This document shows positions 10,511 to 22,360 of a DNA stretch of 64,000 bases, in pieces. The DNA comes from Sclerurus mexicanus (lineage: Eukaryota; Chordata; Aves; Passeriformes; Furnariidae): NCBI GenBank assembly GCA_013396755.1, contig VWZF01003406.1, positions 1,357,176-1,421,175 on the forward strand, given 5' to 3'. Position numbers and translations under genes: made by a program. The notes under the pieces were generated by a model. It made no database searches and had not been told where the DNA came from. It saw nothing but the letters and a program-made list of their open reading frames with translations. Position 1 is the first letter of the stretch; the number at the start of each line of letters is the position of its first letter.

Positions 10511-12339
10511 CTAGTCTGCTTGAAATGTTATTTAAAGACATGGGGTTTGGACACAGACCCACACAAGCTGTTTAGCAGCAGATTATCCAGACTGTATCAG
10601 TTTTCCTCAACGCTATGTCTGCCTATGACTGTAATTTTAAGTTGCTATTATCCAACAGCAGAAATGCACAGAAAGGAAACCAAGATCCTGCACAGAGGGA
10701 TGCCTTAGACTGACCACTGTTGGCTCTCTCCTTCACCTGGCTGTAGACAGATTTCACTCAATTCCAAGTATCCATGGTAGGACTTAGCCAGAGGCTTTTC
10801 CTTTTGGCTTTTTCTTGCTTTGGAGAAGCTTCTTCACATGCTAATAAAGATGACAGGAAGACCAGCTGCTCTTAAGCAGTTTGCAGGGAGGCAGATATAA
10901 TTAATTCACAAGTTGGAAGTATATTTGACAGAAAATTGTTTTGTTACCCCCAAACAATCGAGAAGCTCATATGTGAAATGTACATGCAAGTACATCTGCT
11001 CTCACTTAAACCCCATACATTTACACTACCCTAACTGAAGACACTGTAGTCATCTCTCATAGCCAGCCATGAAGATGATTTGCAGAATAATCTAAATACT
11101 GCTGTGCAAGGAAAAGCTTGATCAATAGACCCCATAACTTAGAAGGTATGAATTTATGTTGCTTTAATGGTATGTCCAAGAACATTAAGACCAATCAAAG
11201 TCTACCCAGCTGGCCACATTTACCAGGGACTTGGCTTTCTTTGGGTCATCACAATCACAACTTTCAACAAACTCAATGCCCAAGACTCACAGCGATAAGA
11301 ACAGGCTTATTTAAGCATTTCTTCCCTTGCTTTTTCTTTTTTCCAACCATGTTCACATAAACTTCTCATCCATTTGCATACATTTGAGCAGTCTGCCTGA
11401 ATATAAGGCAGCTGCACTTTTATGCTCATTTCTCTGACATCTGGAGTGCTATAAATTCAAGGCTTAATTTTTTTTTCCTTTTGTCTCTGCCCCATCCCCT
11501 AGAAAAGTACTGGAAGTAGCACAGACCAATCTGGACACCTTCAGATCCAAGCTCACTGGAGACTTCCAAGTTTGAACGACTCAAACTGGACCAAAAAGTT
11601 AAGAGTAGTGCAAAAAAAACCCATCAGTGGTGTCTCCATAAGGAAAAAGCAGCATTACCATTCCACTGCAACAAGATTCAAAGGAAAATGCTAACAATGA
11701 ACAATAAAAAAGGCTAAAGTTTCTCAGGGCACTTGGGAAGAGAACACTGGGGCAGGTGTGACCAGCTCTCACCCACTTCTACATCCCTGCTGGGCAAGTG
11801 GGGGTTGATGCCAACACCTCAGGGTAGCTCTGGGCTGACCAACAGAGCAATTCAGCCTCCCTCCGTTTCTCTTGGGAATGTTAGACAGGTGAGGGACCAC
11901 CACACCAGGGAGCATGGGGACCCCAGACGCTGTACTGTGAGCATGGAAGCTGCACACATGTTTAATGGGAATATCTGGAGTAGCCGAGCACCCAAAAGGG
12001 ATATGCAAGAACCACTTTGCAAATCCCTGAGGTATTGCAACACGCAATGCAAACGTACAATTAAGTTTTGTAAATCTGGCCAGACACCAAAGACTTCGGA
12101 AGTTGGCTGAACACAAAGTTCCCTGATTCTTCCCCTGACTCTCAGCTTTCCCTGCAGACTGAATCAAGAAGTACACATAATACCAGGCTGCTCATTCTTC
12201 TCCTGCCCATACAGTGATATATTTTTCTTGCTCCATTGGGACAGATGAAATAGGAGAAACGAAAACAGGGTCAGCCTGGTGTCTGTTGAGGGATCATCTC
12301 TTACTAACCAAGAAAATGGCAAAATCCTCCTAAAGGTTC
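10511..12339. other. Unique noncoding sequence, no gene seen
   Basis: No repeat family recognised. Overlapping frames of 125 and 135 codons on opposite strands at 11733-12176 have no domain and are probably chance. Confidence 0.45.
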
Positions 12340-12680
12340 TTTGGGGAATATTTATTTTGTCCTGCGCTTTTACTGTAATTGTGTTAATCCAATAGATTTG
12401 CTAAGCAGTAAAGCGTTCACTGGCATGTCTGAGGAATGCCTGATGGGGAATGTGTCTGCATGGGAAGAGGACTGAAAATGCAGTTTATATAAGTGTGTGG
12501 ACTGTATATGACAAAGAATACATTATAGTATATGTTTCCTTCATGGTAAAATATGATGAGGTAATGGGGAGCAGGGTTAAAAGCTGAAGTGACTATATTT
12601 ATGTGTCAAGTTCAAGAGGTTGTTTTAATTTCTAGACCAAATCAATGATGGCAAACTTTAGCTCTGTTTCTGTACATGCC
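12340..12680. promoter_or_regulatory. Possible conserved noncoding element
   Basis: Low-complexity-free, CpG-poor sequence with several ATTA and TAAT cores and E-box-like words. Called only on texture and at low confidence. Confidence 0.18.
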
Positions 12681-15600
12681 TCCATAGCCTGTGAGGGGTG
12701 GCTACTGCATGCCCAGCTAGCACACAGGTCTGTGCTGGACTACTTTTATTCTCTTCAACTGGCATTTTGAGTAGAAAGTGTGGTACCAAGCATGACAGAA
12801 GAGGCAAGCAGAGAAGGGAATAAATAATAAAGTTAAATTACGTGGACTTGGTCATAATGAAAAATCTAGCGGCTAAATCAAACCTACAGCTATTTTGCCT
12901 ATCACTCACCTACACATCTGCCCTCCATCTACGAAATCACCCATCTGAACGGATGATTGTATTTACAAGCTGCAAGGGCTCATCAGGAGAACATTTTAAC
13001 AGTTTCATTTTCTCTCCTACTGAGTTACACTGCCCACAGCCTCAGGGATCACACAGGATCCGAGAGCCCACAGCCTTTTTTCACTGTTGTTGGCTGCTCT
13101 CACTGCTAGAGCTCAATTCCTGTCAGCAGAAGCTTTGCAGCGGATGCACAGGGAACCTGCCTAACATGTTACGAACTGACACAATTCCAGCAGTAGCCAG
13201 TGGTCTCACATAATGCAGTTATTTTTTCCAGGCCTGTTTTCTTCTTCCAGCTGAGTTCCCAAAAGGCAGCAATGCTTTAATGGACCCACACAGTGAAAAA
13301 ATGAGCAACAGCAGCATCCAAAAGGCTTTTGTTCGTTATTGCATCCAGCCCTTCTGGAGTTCTCAGATGAACTGGAGGGCGAGCTTGGCTAATATTTTCT
13401 GACTGAAGTACAGGGAATGGCTGGCTCAAAGGTTTCACGTGTCAGAGCCACCCCACTTTTCAACATGCTGCTTAACCAATGAGAAATGAGTCTATCAAGG
13501 TATGTGAGGTCTCTCAAATACCTTCCCCCTTCTTCTCCCTTCATTTGCCTGAGGACATCTGGTCAATTCCAAAGACGAGAGGACTTCTCTCTAGACCGTC
13601 ACACATGCACAAGAGCTTTTGTAAAGCATGAGGAAAATTGGGGCCAGTAATACAGCACGATGCAGCTTTACTACCCTTAACAGAGGAGATAATCCGGGGC
13701 TCAGGACTGATTGACTGGGGTTTTTTTTTTAAGGAACATACAAGGATCATTTGCAGTAGAATGGATCCAAGCTGCTGAAAGTCCCAGCTGACTCTGGAAA
13801 TCTTTGCCAAGAGGTTTTCAAATCCACCTTGACCAATGTTACAATAAACCATTTCCACCACCTATAGAGCTCTGGCTTACAGCAGAGCCAGCAGCTCAGG
13901 ACAAAGCCTTGTCCATGCTAAATGCAAGGGACAACCCAACACAACCCAAGGTCAGAGATTGCTTGACCCACACGAACCCTTGTCAAATGCAAAGCCAGTA
14001 ACCGAGGTGCCAAAGTTCACACTGTCACGGATTTGCTGGAAAAGCTGCCCATTCTATGTCTTTCTCCTTCTCACCATAAGAACAACAATGAAAAATATCC
14101 CTTAATTCCTCTGTGGCTCTCATACATGAAGTTACCTACAGGCACAAGTCGTTCTCCCACATTGTCCCTTCTGCCTCCCCCTACTTTGGCACTAAACTCC
14201 AGATGAGCAGTTTCAATTACTTGAACAATGATCTTGGAAGTAAAGTATTTCCCTCCTTGCCACAAATCTTTATAAGTAGTGAAATAAACACCACAATGTG
14301 CCTTCTTCCAACAGCTGGAAAATTCTGGTCTGACTGAAATGACATCATTGTGTTTTCCTATGGAATTTCTGTGCTGTGAGATTTCAAGGAGAAGCTGTGT
14401 GGTGGCTTGTGGTGGGGTGAGAGACAGCCATGTGGTGAAGTGGACAAATAAAAAAGGTGAAACTGTCTTAAATAGGCTCTACTGTGAAATAAATGTTTAC
14501 ACAAAAACTGAAAAGTTTCCTTCAAAACAGATCAGACTGGCTGTTCCTTGGCTCACAGTCATTCCTTGGTTCCAGCCTTCAAGAGCCCTGTCCTAGCTCT
14601 AGTGTATGTTATTAAGTTTCTCAACATCTTAAATTGTTCTTCCCCTTTGTCTAATTACATCAGTGAAAAAGAAAATACAGAAGATATACCCCAGTAAGGA
14701 AATAACTCTGTCAAAGTGATGTTGCAATTCTAGCAGCTTTTCAAAAGAGACAGCACTAAATCTACACCCTTAATTACACACTCGGTTGTGGATGTCAACA
14801 GAAGGTGTGTGACCACACTGGGGATACTGCAATTCCTTTTATAGCATGGAGGTCATGTAGAAAAGGAAGATTAGTTCCTAACAAGTTAGAATCAAGTCCC
14901 AAAATGTGACTCTGGACCAGAAGAGACAGAGTGCAAAATGTCTGGTGGTAACAGAGTTTCCAAAACACACTGACCAGTTGGTGAGAACAGAAACAACTAC
15001 CCACTCCTACCAAGAAATGGCAAGTTCCGTTTTCCATTGGCATGGCATTTTGAACTGTACGTTTTGGATAATGTCTACACTCAGCTTTGGTCAAAACTGC
15101 GCAAAGACAATAAAATTAAACATTTTGGGTTTTTTTCTCTAAATTTCTTTTCAATTCCTTACCATGCCAGGGCCTTGTAAGATAGAAAGAGCTACCCACT
15201 TTGCACTCCTCAGCCCAGCATTCCCAGTGTCATTAAAGATTTGGTCATTTTCACTGAAAGTTCCTTCAGCACAAGTCTCAGTAGCTCTCAGTGCAGCTCA
15301 GTAGTGCAATTTGACACTCAATAGATGGATTAAAAGGAAATAGTCAGTGAAACTAAAGAGACATTCTGAATTGTCCTTGGTGATCACTGTTTCACTATAA
15401 ACTACCTACTTACTCCAAATCATAGCTGTGGGAAACCATCAGCAGCACTGGGGCTGACTACCGGCAGTAATCAGGCTGAACATGAAAATCAGAAAGGAAA
15501 CAGAGCATGCAAATAAGAGAAAGACAAAAAATATCTTTGCTGAAATTCCTCTTCTGTTTCAACTCATACAGAAAACCTTGAAAAACCTTCTCAGTGCTCA

Positions 15601-15779
15601 AAAGAAACCCCACTAAGATCTTCAATAGCTCCAGTTTCTATATGCTTTCTCTAACTTCTTCACCCTGCCATTCCCAAATAATTGCATAACCAATCCAGGA
15701 TGACAGCTAAAAAATCAGCGTGTATGTTTAAACTTGCCCCAAAACAGGGATAAAACTCAATCACCTTGCAAAGTTTTTT
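12681..15779. other. Unique noncoding sequence, no gene seen
   Basis: Several frames of 60-123 codons overlap on opposite strands and none is recognisable. A T-run occurs at about 13722-13731. No repeat family was identified. Confidence 0.45.
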
Positions 15780-16900
15780 CTACACTCCTTTTTGTTATGC
15801 AAATGAGTGATCATCATATATTCACACGTGACATGCCATGCATCATTTGTGAACTTTCCTTGCCATAGCTACAGTGATAAGCAATTCCCCCCAATTATTA
15901 ACTTGCAATCACTGTATTTAGTGGGGTCAAGAATAAAGAGCAACAAAGGTCTATCTTCAATACTTGGACAAAGAAGAACAAAATTGATGTATAACTGTAC
16001 ATATTTTAATGTATCCAGCCCTAAATATAAACAATTTTGTATGATTTATGTCCCTAATTAGATTCCCATGGCAACATTCTTCAGCTAACAATGTGTATCA
16101 TAATCACCTTTTCTTCATACAAATGATTTCCTTAACTTTGCATGCATATCTTAGCAGGTTTTATTTTTAAAACTCACGTTAACAGTTTCTCTCTTGTTAC
16201 CAGTAGGGGTGCTATGATAAGAAACTAATTTGCTGTAAAAATTACTCATTTGTCAAATAAGCATTAAAATAATTGTTCCCCTTTTGACTGTTACCCTGCT
16301 GTTTCCAGTCATTTTCAAAAACTAAATTATTTACTCATTTGAAAGTTCAGCTGTGCATATTTTAATTGATATTCCCTCATAGGACTCATATTGTTAATGA
16401 CAATAATTAACCCGAAATGGCTGCTAAATAATTATGCTGAAAAGATACAAAGTATTTGTGCAGAAAGTAAAATCAGCATTTGAGAAACCATCAAAACGTA
16501 CAACTTTCCTATTTTATGGCAAAGCATGGTAATAGTTCATAATCAAATTAAGGATGAAAAGGAAAGATGTAGATTACATGCTTTGATGCAGAATACTTTA
16601 TGTTTCCAATATAGCATAGTATTCCAGCTAGCAATGAGTACTCAGTCATTCTAATAAATCCCTAGTATTGCTATTCGAGATAGTAATATAATGTATTCTC
16701 ATGAAGTCAGTGCAGTTAGGAACGTAGAAACTATCCATTAATAATATTTCTCTGCCATCTATCTATTGCATTTCATTCCAAGGAATCAGAGCCCTGTAAT
16801 AATTTATAGCTTATGGAATTAATGCTGAAGGCTTTTTTCTGGCAAGCATTGTTGATTTCAATGATGAGAGCTAAAAGCTATTCAGGCCCAGCTTCTTTCT
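15780..16900. promoter_or_regulatory. Candidate conserved noncoding block (homeodomain-rich)
   Basis: About 1.1 kb of AT-rich but non-repetitive sequence, dense in ATTA/TAAT homeodomain cores. It has a perfect POU octamer ATGCAAAT at 15797-15804 and words such as 'aataattaaccc' and 'gctaaataattatgctg'. No open frame longer than 84 codons occurs. This texture is typical of vertebrate developmental enhancers, but conservation itself cannot be seen from one sequence. Confidence 0.35.
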
Positions 16901-17054
16901 CTGGACACGTCACAGGCCAGATGCATTACCGACCTATTGTTTGTGGAGCCATTTATACCAGCACAAAATCATTTTTGATTTAGCTCCTTTGCCTGTCGAT
17001 AGTGCAAGTTACGGATGAAACAAGCTCTGTACACCCTGCTAAATAGAGACAGGA

Positions 17055-17235
17055 TGGGTTTGTCTACACGGGAAACAATCTGAGTTAACTAAGGATGTGA
17101 TTTTAATGTGGGTTTCTATATACAACTATATTAAGCCCATGTGGACTCACTCATTCAGAATTAAAATAGCTCTAATTCACTTTAATCTAATTCACTTCCA
17201 AAGACCACAGAGGGGTTTAAAGTTGTTTAATCTAT
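17055..17235. mobile_element. Old MITE-like DNA transposon remnant
   Basis: The left end 'gggtttgtctacacgggaaa', the internal 'atctgagttaactaa' and the right half 'aattaaaatagctctaattc' correspond to a non-autonomous DNA transposon family I recall from turtle and crocodilian genomes. The matching right terminus ('gtgtagac...') is absent, so this copy is truncated or decayed. Family name and superfamily are uncertain. Confidence 0.4.
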
Positions 17236-19059
17236 TTGAACAGCTCATTTGAATCCACATGCCCAAGTGTCCCCACAGACACTCACACAGGCAAACAAAA
17301 AACCAGAAAAGCAGCAGAGAGGTTAAGAGTAGGTTGGCAGAAAGTTTTACTTCATGGGTTTTGGGTGGAAAATTTGGGTTTCAACTACATAGTCTCTTTG
17401 AAGAAAGTGTTGACATTGAGTGCTCCTATATTTCAGCTGGAAACTGAATACCCTTTCTTTTAGAATTTAGAACTCCTGCTGCAGTGCTGTTTGGTTGACC
17501 ATCACGTATCCCCATAGCCTGGAGTCCCAGTAGCTGGCCCAGCACACTGCGGTCAGGGACGACCAGAGTGACAGATAAATGTAGGTTCATCAGATAAGTG
17601 CATCTGAAGCCAAAATTTTTACTCTTCAAGGAATGTTATTGAAATTCATGATTTTTAATGTGGAAATAACTGTCTGCCCTTAATCCTTGTAACCCAAATC
17701 AGTCCTACCTGAAAAGGCTTTTCCAGCAGCCCAATAGAGCATCCTCAAATCGAAAAATTAGGTGGTGCTTGCAATAAAATCAAACACTTGTCATCTGTTT
17801 GAAGACCACACACAGGATCATCTGTGCCCTAAGCTCTTAAAGGAACATGGGTGCAGCTGAAGTCACAGTTTAAGAGTCACCAAATCCTGACATTTCACTC
17901 TTGTTAGAGAAAGGGAGAGGTTCAAAGGAGCAACGGGGTCTCTGCTTGCATGTCTGGGTGAGTTTTGGCAATCAGCAGAGCTCTGTGGCTGATACACAAG
18001 AGTGAAGGCTGGTCATATTCCTGCTTCTAGAGGAGTTCTGAGATTTCTACAAGGAATCAATTTTCTATAGGTGTTAGTTTTTTAAGACTTGAGAAGCAAG
18101 AAGAAAGCCCACCTCACGGGAATGAAATGGATTAAGTATAGATGTGTTGCCAACCTTCACAATTTTGAGTGTGTTCGCTGTAAAGCTCCCCCTCTCAGAA
18201 TCAAAGGAATAAGTGAGACTTTTAAAGCAAGTGAATTTCTATTCTTTGCTCTAAGGAAAGCAGGAAACAACTGAATGAACTTCAAAGGTTTAAAAACAAA
18301 GAAGCATACTTAAAAAAAAAAAAAAAAGAGTTCTGGTACTTTTGAAGAAGTAATTCCTAATTTTTGAATGCTTTCATTTAGTAAAATGCTTCCTTACAGC
18401 AATTTAAATACTCCTGGTCAGAAAATGCTAATATGAATGCATCTGTCTTATTCATTTGAATTGCCTCTGCAATTCTTGTACGTTTTCACATGCAGCTCTG
18501 GGCGTTTGCATGTGCAACCAGCAGCATTTGCAACTCTGGCACTCCCCTGTGAAAGTTTGGCTCGTTTAGAGCTACCTTCCACATCCTCTAAGCTATATTT
18601 TGGATTTTGATACCTGAGACAAATAGTCAACAGACAAAGAGCACATTTATGAAAAAAAAAATTCTTTTAATCTCTCAGCCTACTCCTGCCTGAAAAACAA
18701 GTGCAGGCTATTACTGGCACCAGACGACTCCCAGTTTTCACTGGCCAGCAAAGCTGCATCTGCAAGTTCAATGAGATCAGTAAACAGTGTAGATTAAGTA
18801 ACTGGTTACTAATATTTTCCTTGAGCTACAAAACTTTTAAACAAACAACAACAACAACCGTGATCACAGTAACCTTCCAGAGGTTAACAGCATGCAGGTG
18901 GTCAATTGGAATTAAATGCAAACCAGACGGCTGCGGCATTATAAACTGAACATCTCGGCTCAGTTTGTTTCAGGAATTGGGTCTTCTTGCTCAAAAGCCT
19001 CAATGATACAACACATAAATGTCAAAACGACAAAAATAAGGAAGTATGTCATAGACTAA
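17236..19059. other. Unique noncoding sequence, no gene seen
   Basis: AT-rich, with A-runs at about 18311-18326 and 18652-18661 and a short CAA run near 18845. No named repeat or exon. Confidence 0.45.
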
Positions 19060-19330
19060 GCATTTTAATGCCTTTTCTGGCTCACTTTTGCAGGCTGAAC
19101 TGTCTGTGTTGACCGCATTTGATGGCATCAGTACTTAGAGTGGCTGTGTGCATGAGTTTAACAGCTGACATAAACAGAGGTGGCCCATCAACTGACTGAA
19201 CTGTGCTGTGGGCTTGTTTTAAACCACTGTATGATGCATTTTATACTTTATTTATGTTGCCACTTTGCTGTCCTTATGAGATAGTTTTAAATATTTGTAA
19301 TCAGATATTGAACTGGAAGCAGGTTCAAAT
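19060..19330. promoter_or_regulatory. Possible conserved noncoding element
   Basis: Balanced, non-repetitive sequence with an enhancer-like texture. Low confidence without an alignment. Confidence 0.2.
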
Positions 19331-20380
19331 CCAGCTAATGGTGGTGTAAGAAGTGATCAGAACGGATTATTTATATCCTTCCACAGACCTTTTTTAAAGC
19401 AGGTCTCTCAGTCTATTCACAATACAATTTTTGACCACAAAGAAACTTATTTGAAAGGTGCCCCCAAATAAACAAAGATTTGAGTTACAGGAGCTGAGAA
19501 CTGTCTTGTCCAAGACAAATACTTTCTCCAATGTCATCAGAAGGGGCTGTGAAGGGAATCTGGGTATATCAGCACTGATAGGGATTCCTCTTAGGGGACT
19601 AAACAAAAGTTACCTGTATGGTTCCCTAACACACTTAAACTGAGCACCTGTGAAATGCACCATAAGTTTGGCTCACAGTGGACATAGCCCAGCAGAAAAG
19701 TTCCTACTGGAACGGAAAACAAAAATGGAGGAGAAACCCTGAAAAGTCCATCCCACATCAAGCTTTGGGAAAGTTCAGTGCACCAAACATTTGCTTTAAC
19801 AGCTTTTAGCAAAACGTTTTTCAAAGCTGGAATCCTCCCCTTCACCCACCAGCCCATCCAAGCAACACAGTTGTAACCTAACGCCCCAGCCCCACGGGCA
19901 CACAGCAGCCTCTGCAAACAGTGAGGAACAGAAGGACCATGACCATGTCAACATACACCAGCCAGCACTTGGATTCCATGGAAAAGCACCAGAACTTCTG
20001 AAACTTGACACTGCTCAGAGATGCACATTCAAGTTGAGCAGATGCCAGTAAATAAATACAAATCCGTTGTCATGGTGTTTCGTAATGACTAGCTCCTTAA
20101 AACCAGTAACTCTCCTAATGAGGCAATATGCCTCGAGGTACAATTGTTTCTCAGGCTGCAATATCACCTCCCAATCTGCTGGCCTGTATCCTAACCCAGG
20201 GTGTGAGTCACAGGTGGCTCCAGCGTGCTCCTGTACAGCAGCACGGTGCCAATGAGGTCAGGGCACATGCCCCCTTGTCATCTTCCAAAGGCTGCCTTAA
20301 ACCAGCCAGTGGACATAATGAGGTTAGAGAGATCTCTAAAGTGGATTGTCACATTGTCATTTGTGCAAGATTCACGTAGA
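19331..20380. other. Unique noncoding sequence, no gene seen
   Basis: Short overlapping frames on both strands (up to 108 codons at 19591-19917, minus) with no recognisable domain. Confidence 0.45.
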
Positions 20381-20850
20381 ACCATAGAATCACTAAGGCT
20401 AGAAAAGACTTTTAAGATCATCAAGTGCAACCATCAAGTAAGCACCACCACCATTAAAGCATATCCTCAAATGCCATATCCACACATTTTTTGAACACTT
20501 CCAGCAACGGTGACTCCATCACCACCCTGGGCAACCTTTTCCAATGCTTTACAACCCTTTCTGTGATTTTTTTTTTCCCCTAGTATCTAATCTAAACCTC
20601 CCCTGGCACAACTTGAGGCCATTTTCTCTCATGGTGTCACTTGTTACCTCGGAGAATAGACTGATCCCTACCTGGTTACAGCCTCCTTTCAGGTAGATGT
20701 AGAGAGCAGTAAAATCTCCCCTGAGCCTCCTCCTCTTCAGGCTAAACACCCCCAAGCTCCCTCAGCTGTTCCTCATCAGACTTGTCCTCCAGACCCTTCA
20801 CAGCTTTGTTGCCCTTCTCTGAGCTCACTCCAGCACTTTTGTTCCTTATC
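20381..20850 (-). repeat. CR1 LINE, 5'-truncated
   Basis: Minus-strand CR1 of about 470 bp. The 3' end at 20381 reads 'ccatagaatcactaaggcta' on the plus strand and 'aagatcatcaagtgcaacca' follows. The minus-strand frame at 20549-20755 shows the ORF2p tail ('SLKRRRLRGDFTALYIYLKG', then 'LCQGRFRLDTRG'). A T-run at about 20568-20577 interrupts the 'KKFFT' equivalent and has shifted the frame. Homology ends near the 'ttgcccttctctgagctcac' segment. Confidence 0.85.
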
Positions 20851-21599
20851 AAAGACACATTTCCTCTGCATATTCATCCTACATGCTCACAGCTGATCCC
20901 TTCTTCATGCCCCTGCACAGCCAGGTATGTGCTGGCCCTGGATCAGAGCTGCACATCACCTCAATGCTCTTCCCAGCAAGCCAAGCTGGGTGGCCAAACA
21001 TGAGTAGGGAACTGCTGAGCTCCAGCTGCAGCCTTTCCATTACTGGTAGCACCAGTTGTTCTCTCTTCTTTCCACTCAGCCAAAATTTTTTCAGAAAATT
21101 TACAGGAATTTCATTACCTCCATAAAAATCTGGTTTAAATTGGCCCGTTCAGAAGTTATAAGGGAAAACAAAGACTCTGGCAAGATTTTAACACACTAAC
21201 AAGGTCTTTGACCTCAGCAAACGCTTAGACAATTGAGTGAACAATTAAACACCGAATATTTTGAACCTCTTAAAATGTATATGAACCTGTGCTGCATTGA
21301 AGGTCCAACACTATCCCTTTTTAAAAACACCTCTGTTCTGCTTGCCATTTATTTGCTCCATGTACATCTATTTCAGCTGGGAAAAAAACCCCACAGAATC
21401 AAGGTGGTCCTCCAAAAAATCAGCAAATAATAAGGTTTTGTATCTCACCTGAAGCAATGGACCCTCAATTCCTTAATGATACGATAATTCTCTTACAAAC
21501 AGCAACTTTGACTTCAGGTCTGGGGCAAGAACGTGTAGCAATGGACTACATGATGGACAGGAGTATTTTTCATCCTCTTCAGCTTCACTCTGCATTACC
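20851..21599. other. Unique noncoding sequence, no gene seen
   Basis: Sequence 5' of the truncated CR1. No gene or repeat recognised. Confidence 0.45.
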
Positions 21600-22040
21600 T
21601 GTGAGTGATACATTACAGAATTGAATGCCAGAAAAGTGCATTTTATAATAAAAAGTATAGTGTTTCATAATTTGATTTAAATCAATTATTCCATCTCTCA
21701 CTGGAACGCTCATGAGCTTCAGAAATAAAATGTATAAATGAAACCAGCTGCTCTGGATACTCTTTCCTTGGGATAGATTTCACTTGAACTCAACAAGCTT
21801 TCTTCTGCAACATGTTACTGTAAGACAACATCAGAGTGGAGAGCACACAGTGCTGTACAAGTTACTGCAAGGTAAACAGTTATGGTTAAAAAATGCAGAA
21901 GATTAAAATTCTTTCCTGCAATGGCTGGCTAAAATCTGAGGAATTAATAATTCCTATGGGGCTGACAGGGAAACTGAGGTAGTTACTGGCACCTCAGCAA
22001 AATCCATTAATTTATAGCTATTTACTACATCACATAATCT
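21600..22040. promoter_or_regulatory. Possible conserved noncoding element
   Basis: AT-rich and non-repetitive, with a perfect 14-bp palindrome TTGATTTAAATCAA at 21672-21685 and nearby TAATTTAT and ATTAAT cores. Confidence 0.22.
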
Positions 22041-22287
22041 TTCTGATTCATCTCAGTCTGGAGCCCCTCTGTGCCCAACAGCTTGGAGGTCTGCAGTGTT
22101 TAGGATGAAGAATAATTACAACTGGAGAAGCATGTGCAACCAAAGCTCCATGTTCTTTAATCTCCAAGTCTAATGCATGTGTAGATTTTGGCATCACTCT
22201 TAAAATGATTGTTTGTAACTAAATACCGTATCTCAGTGCTTAGATACCATGATGACTGAGCTTTTCATAAATCAGAATAAATATATA

Positions 22288-22360
22288 AGGCAAAATCCTG
22301 GCTGTACTGAACTCAACAGGAGTACTGCCAGCCACTTTAAGGGAGCCAGGGTTTCATGCA
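22288..22360. mobile_element. Old palindromic MITE remnant
   Basis: The left arm 'gcaaaatcctggct' and right arm 'gagccagggtttcatgc' are imperfect inverted repeats around an 'actcaacaggagtactgcca' core. This is the pattern of the old 'aaatcctg...gacttcaatggg' palindromes abundant in turtles and crocodilians. The family name is not certain. Confidence 0.4.

Noticed and set aside
11733..12176. 125- and 135-codon frames on opposite strands
   Set aside because: Shadows of each other with no domain or conserved motif.
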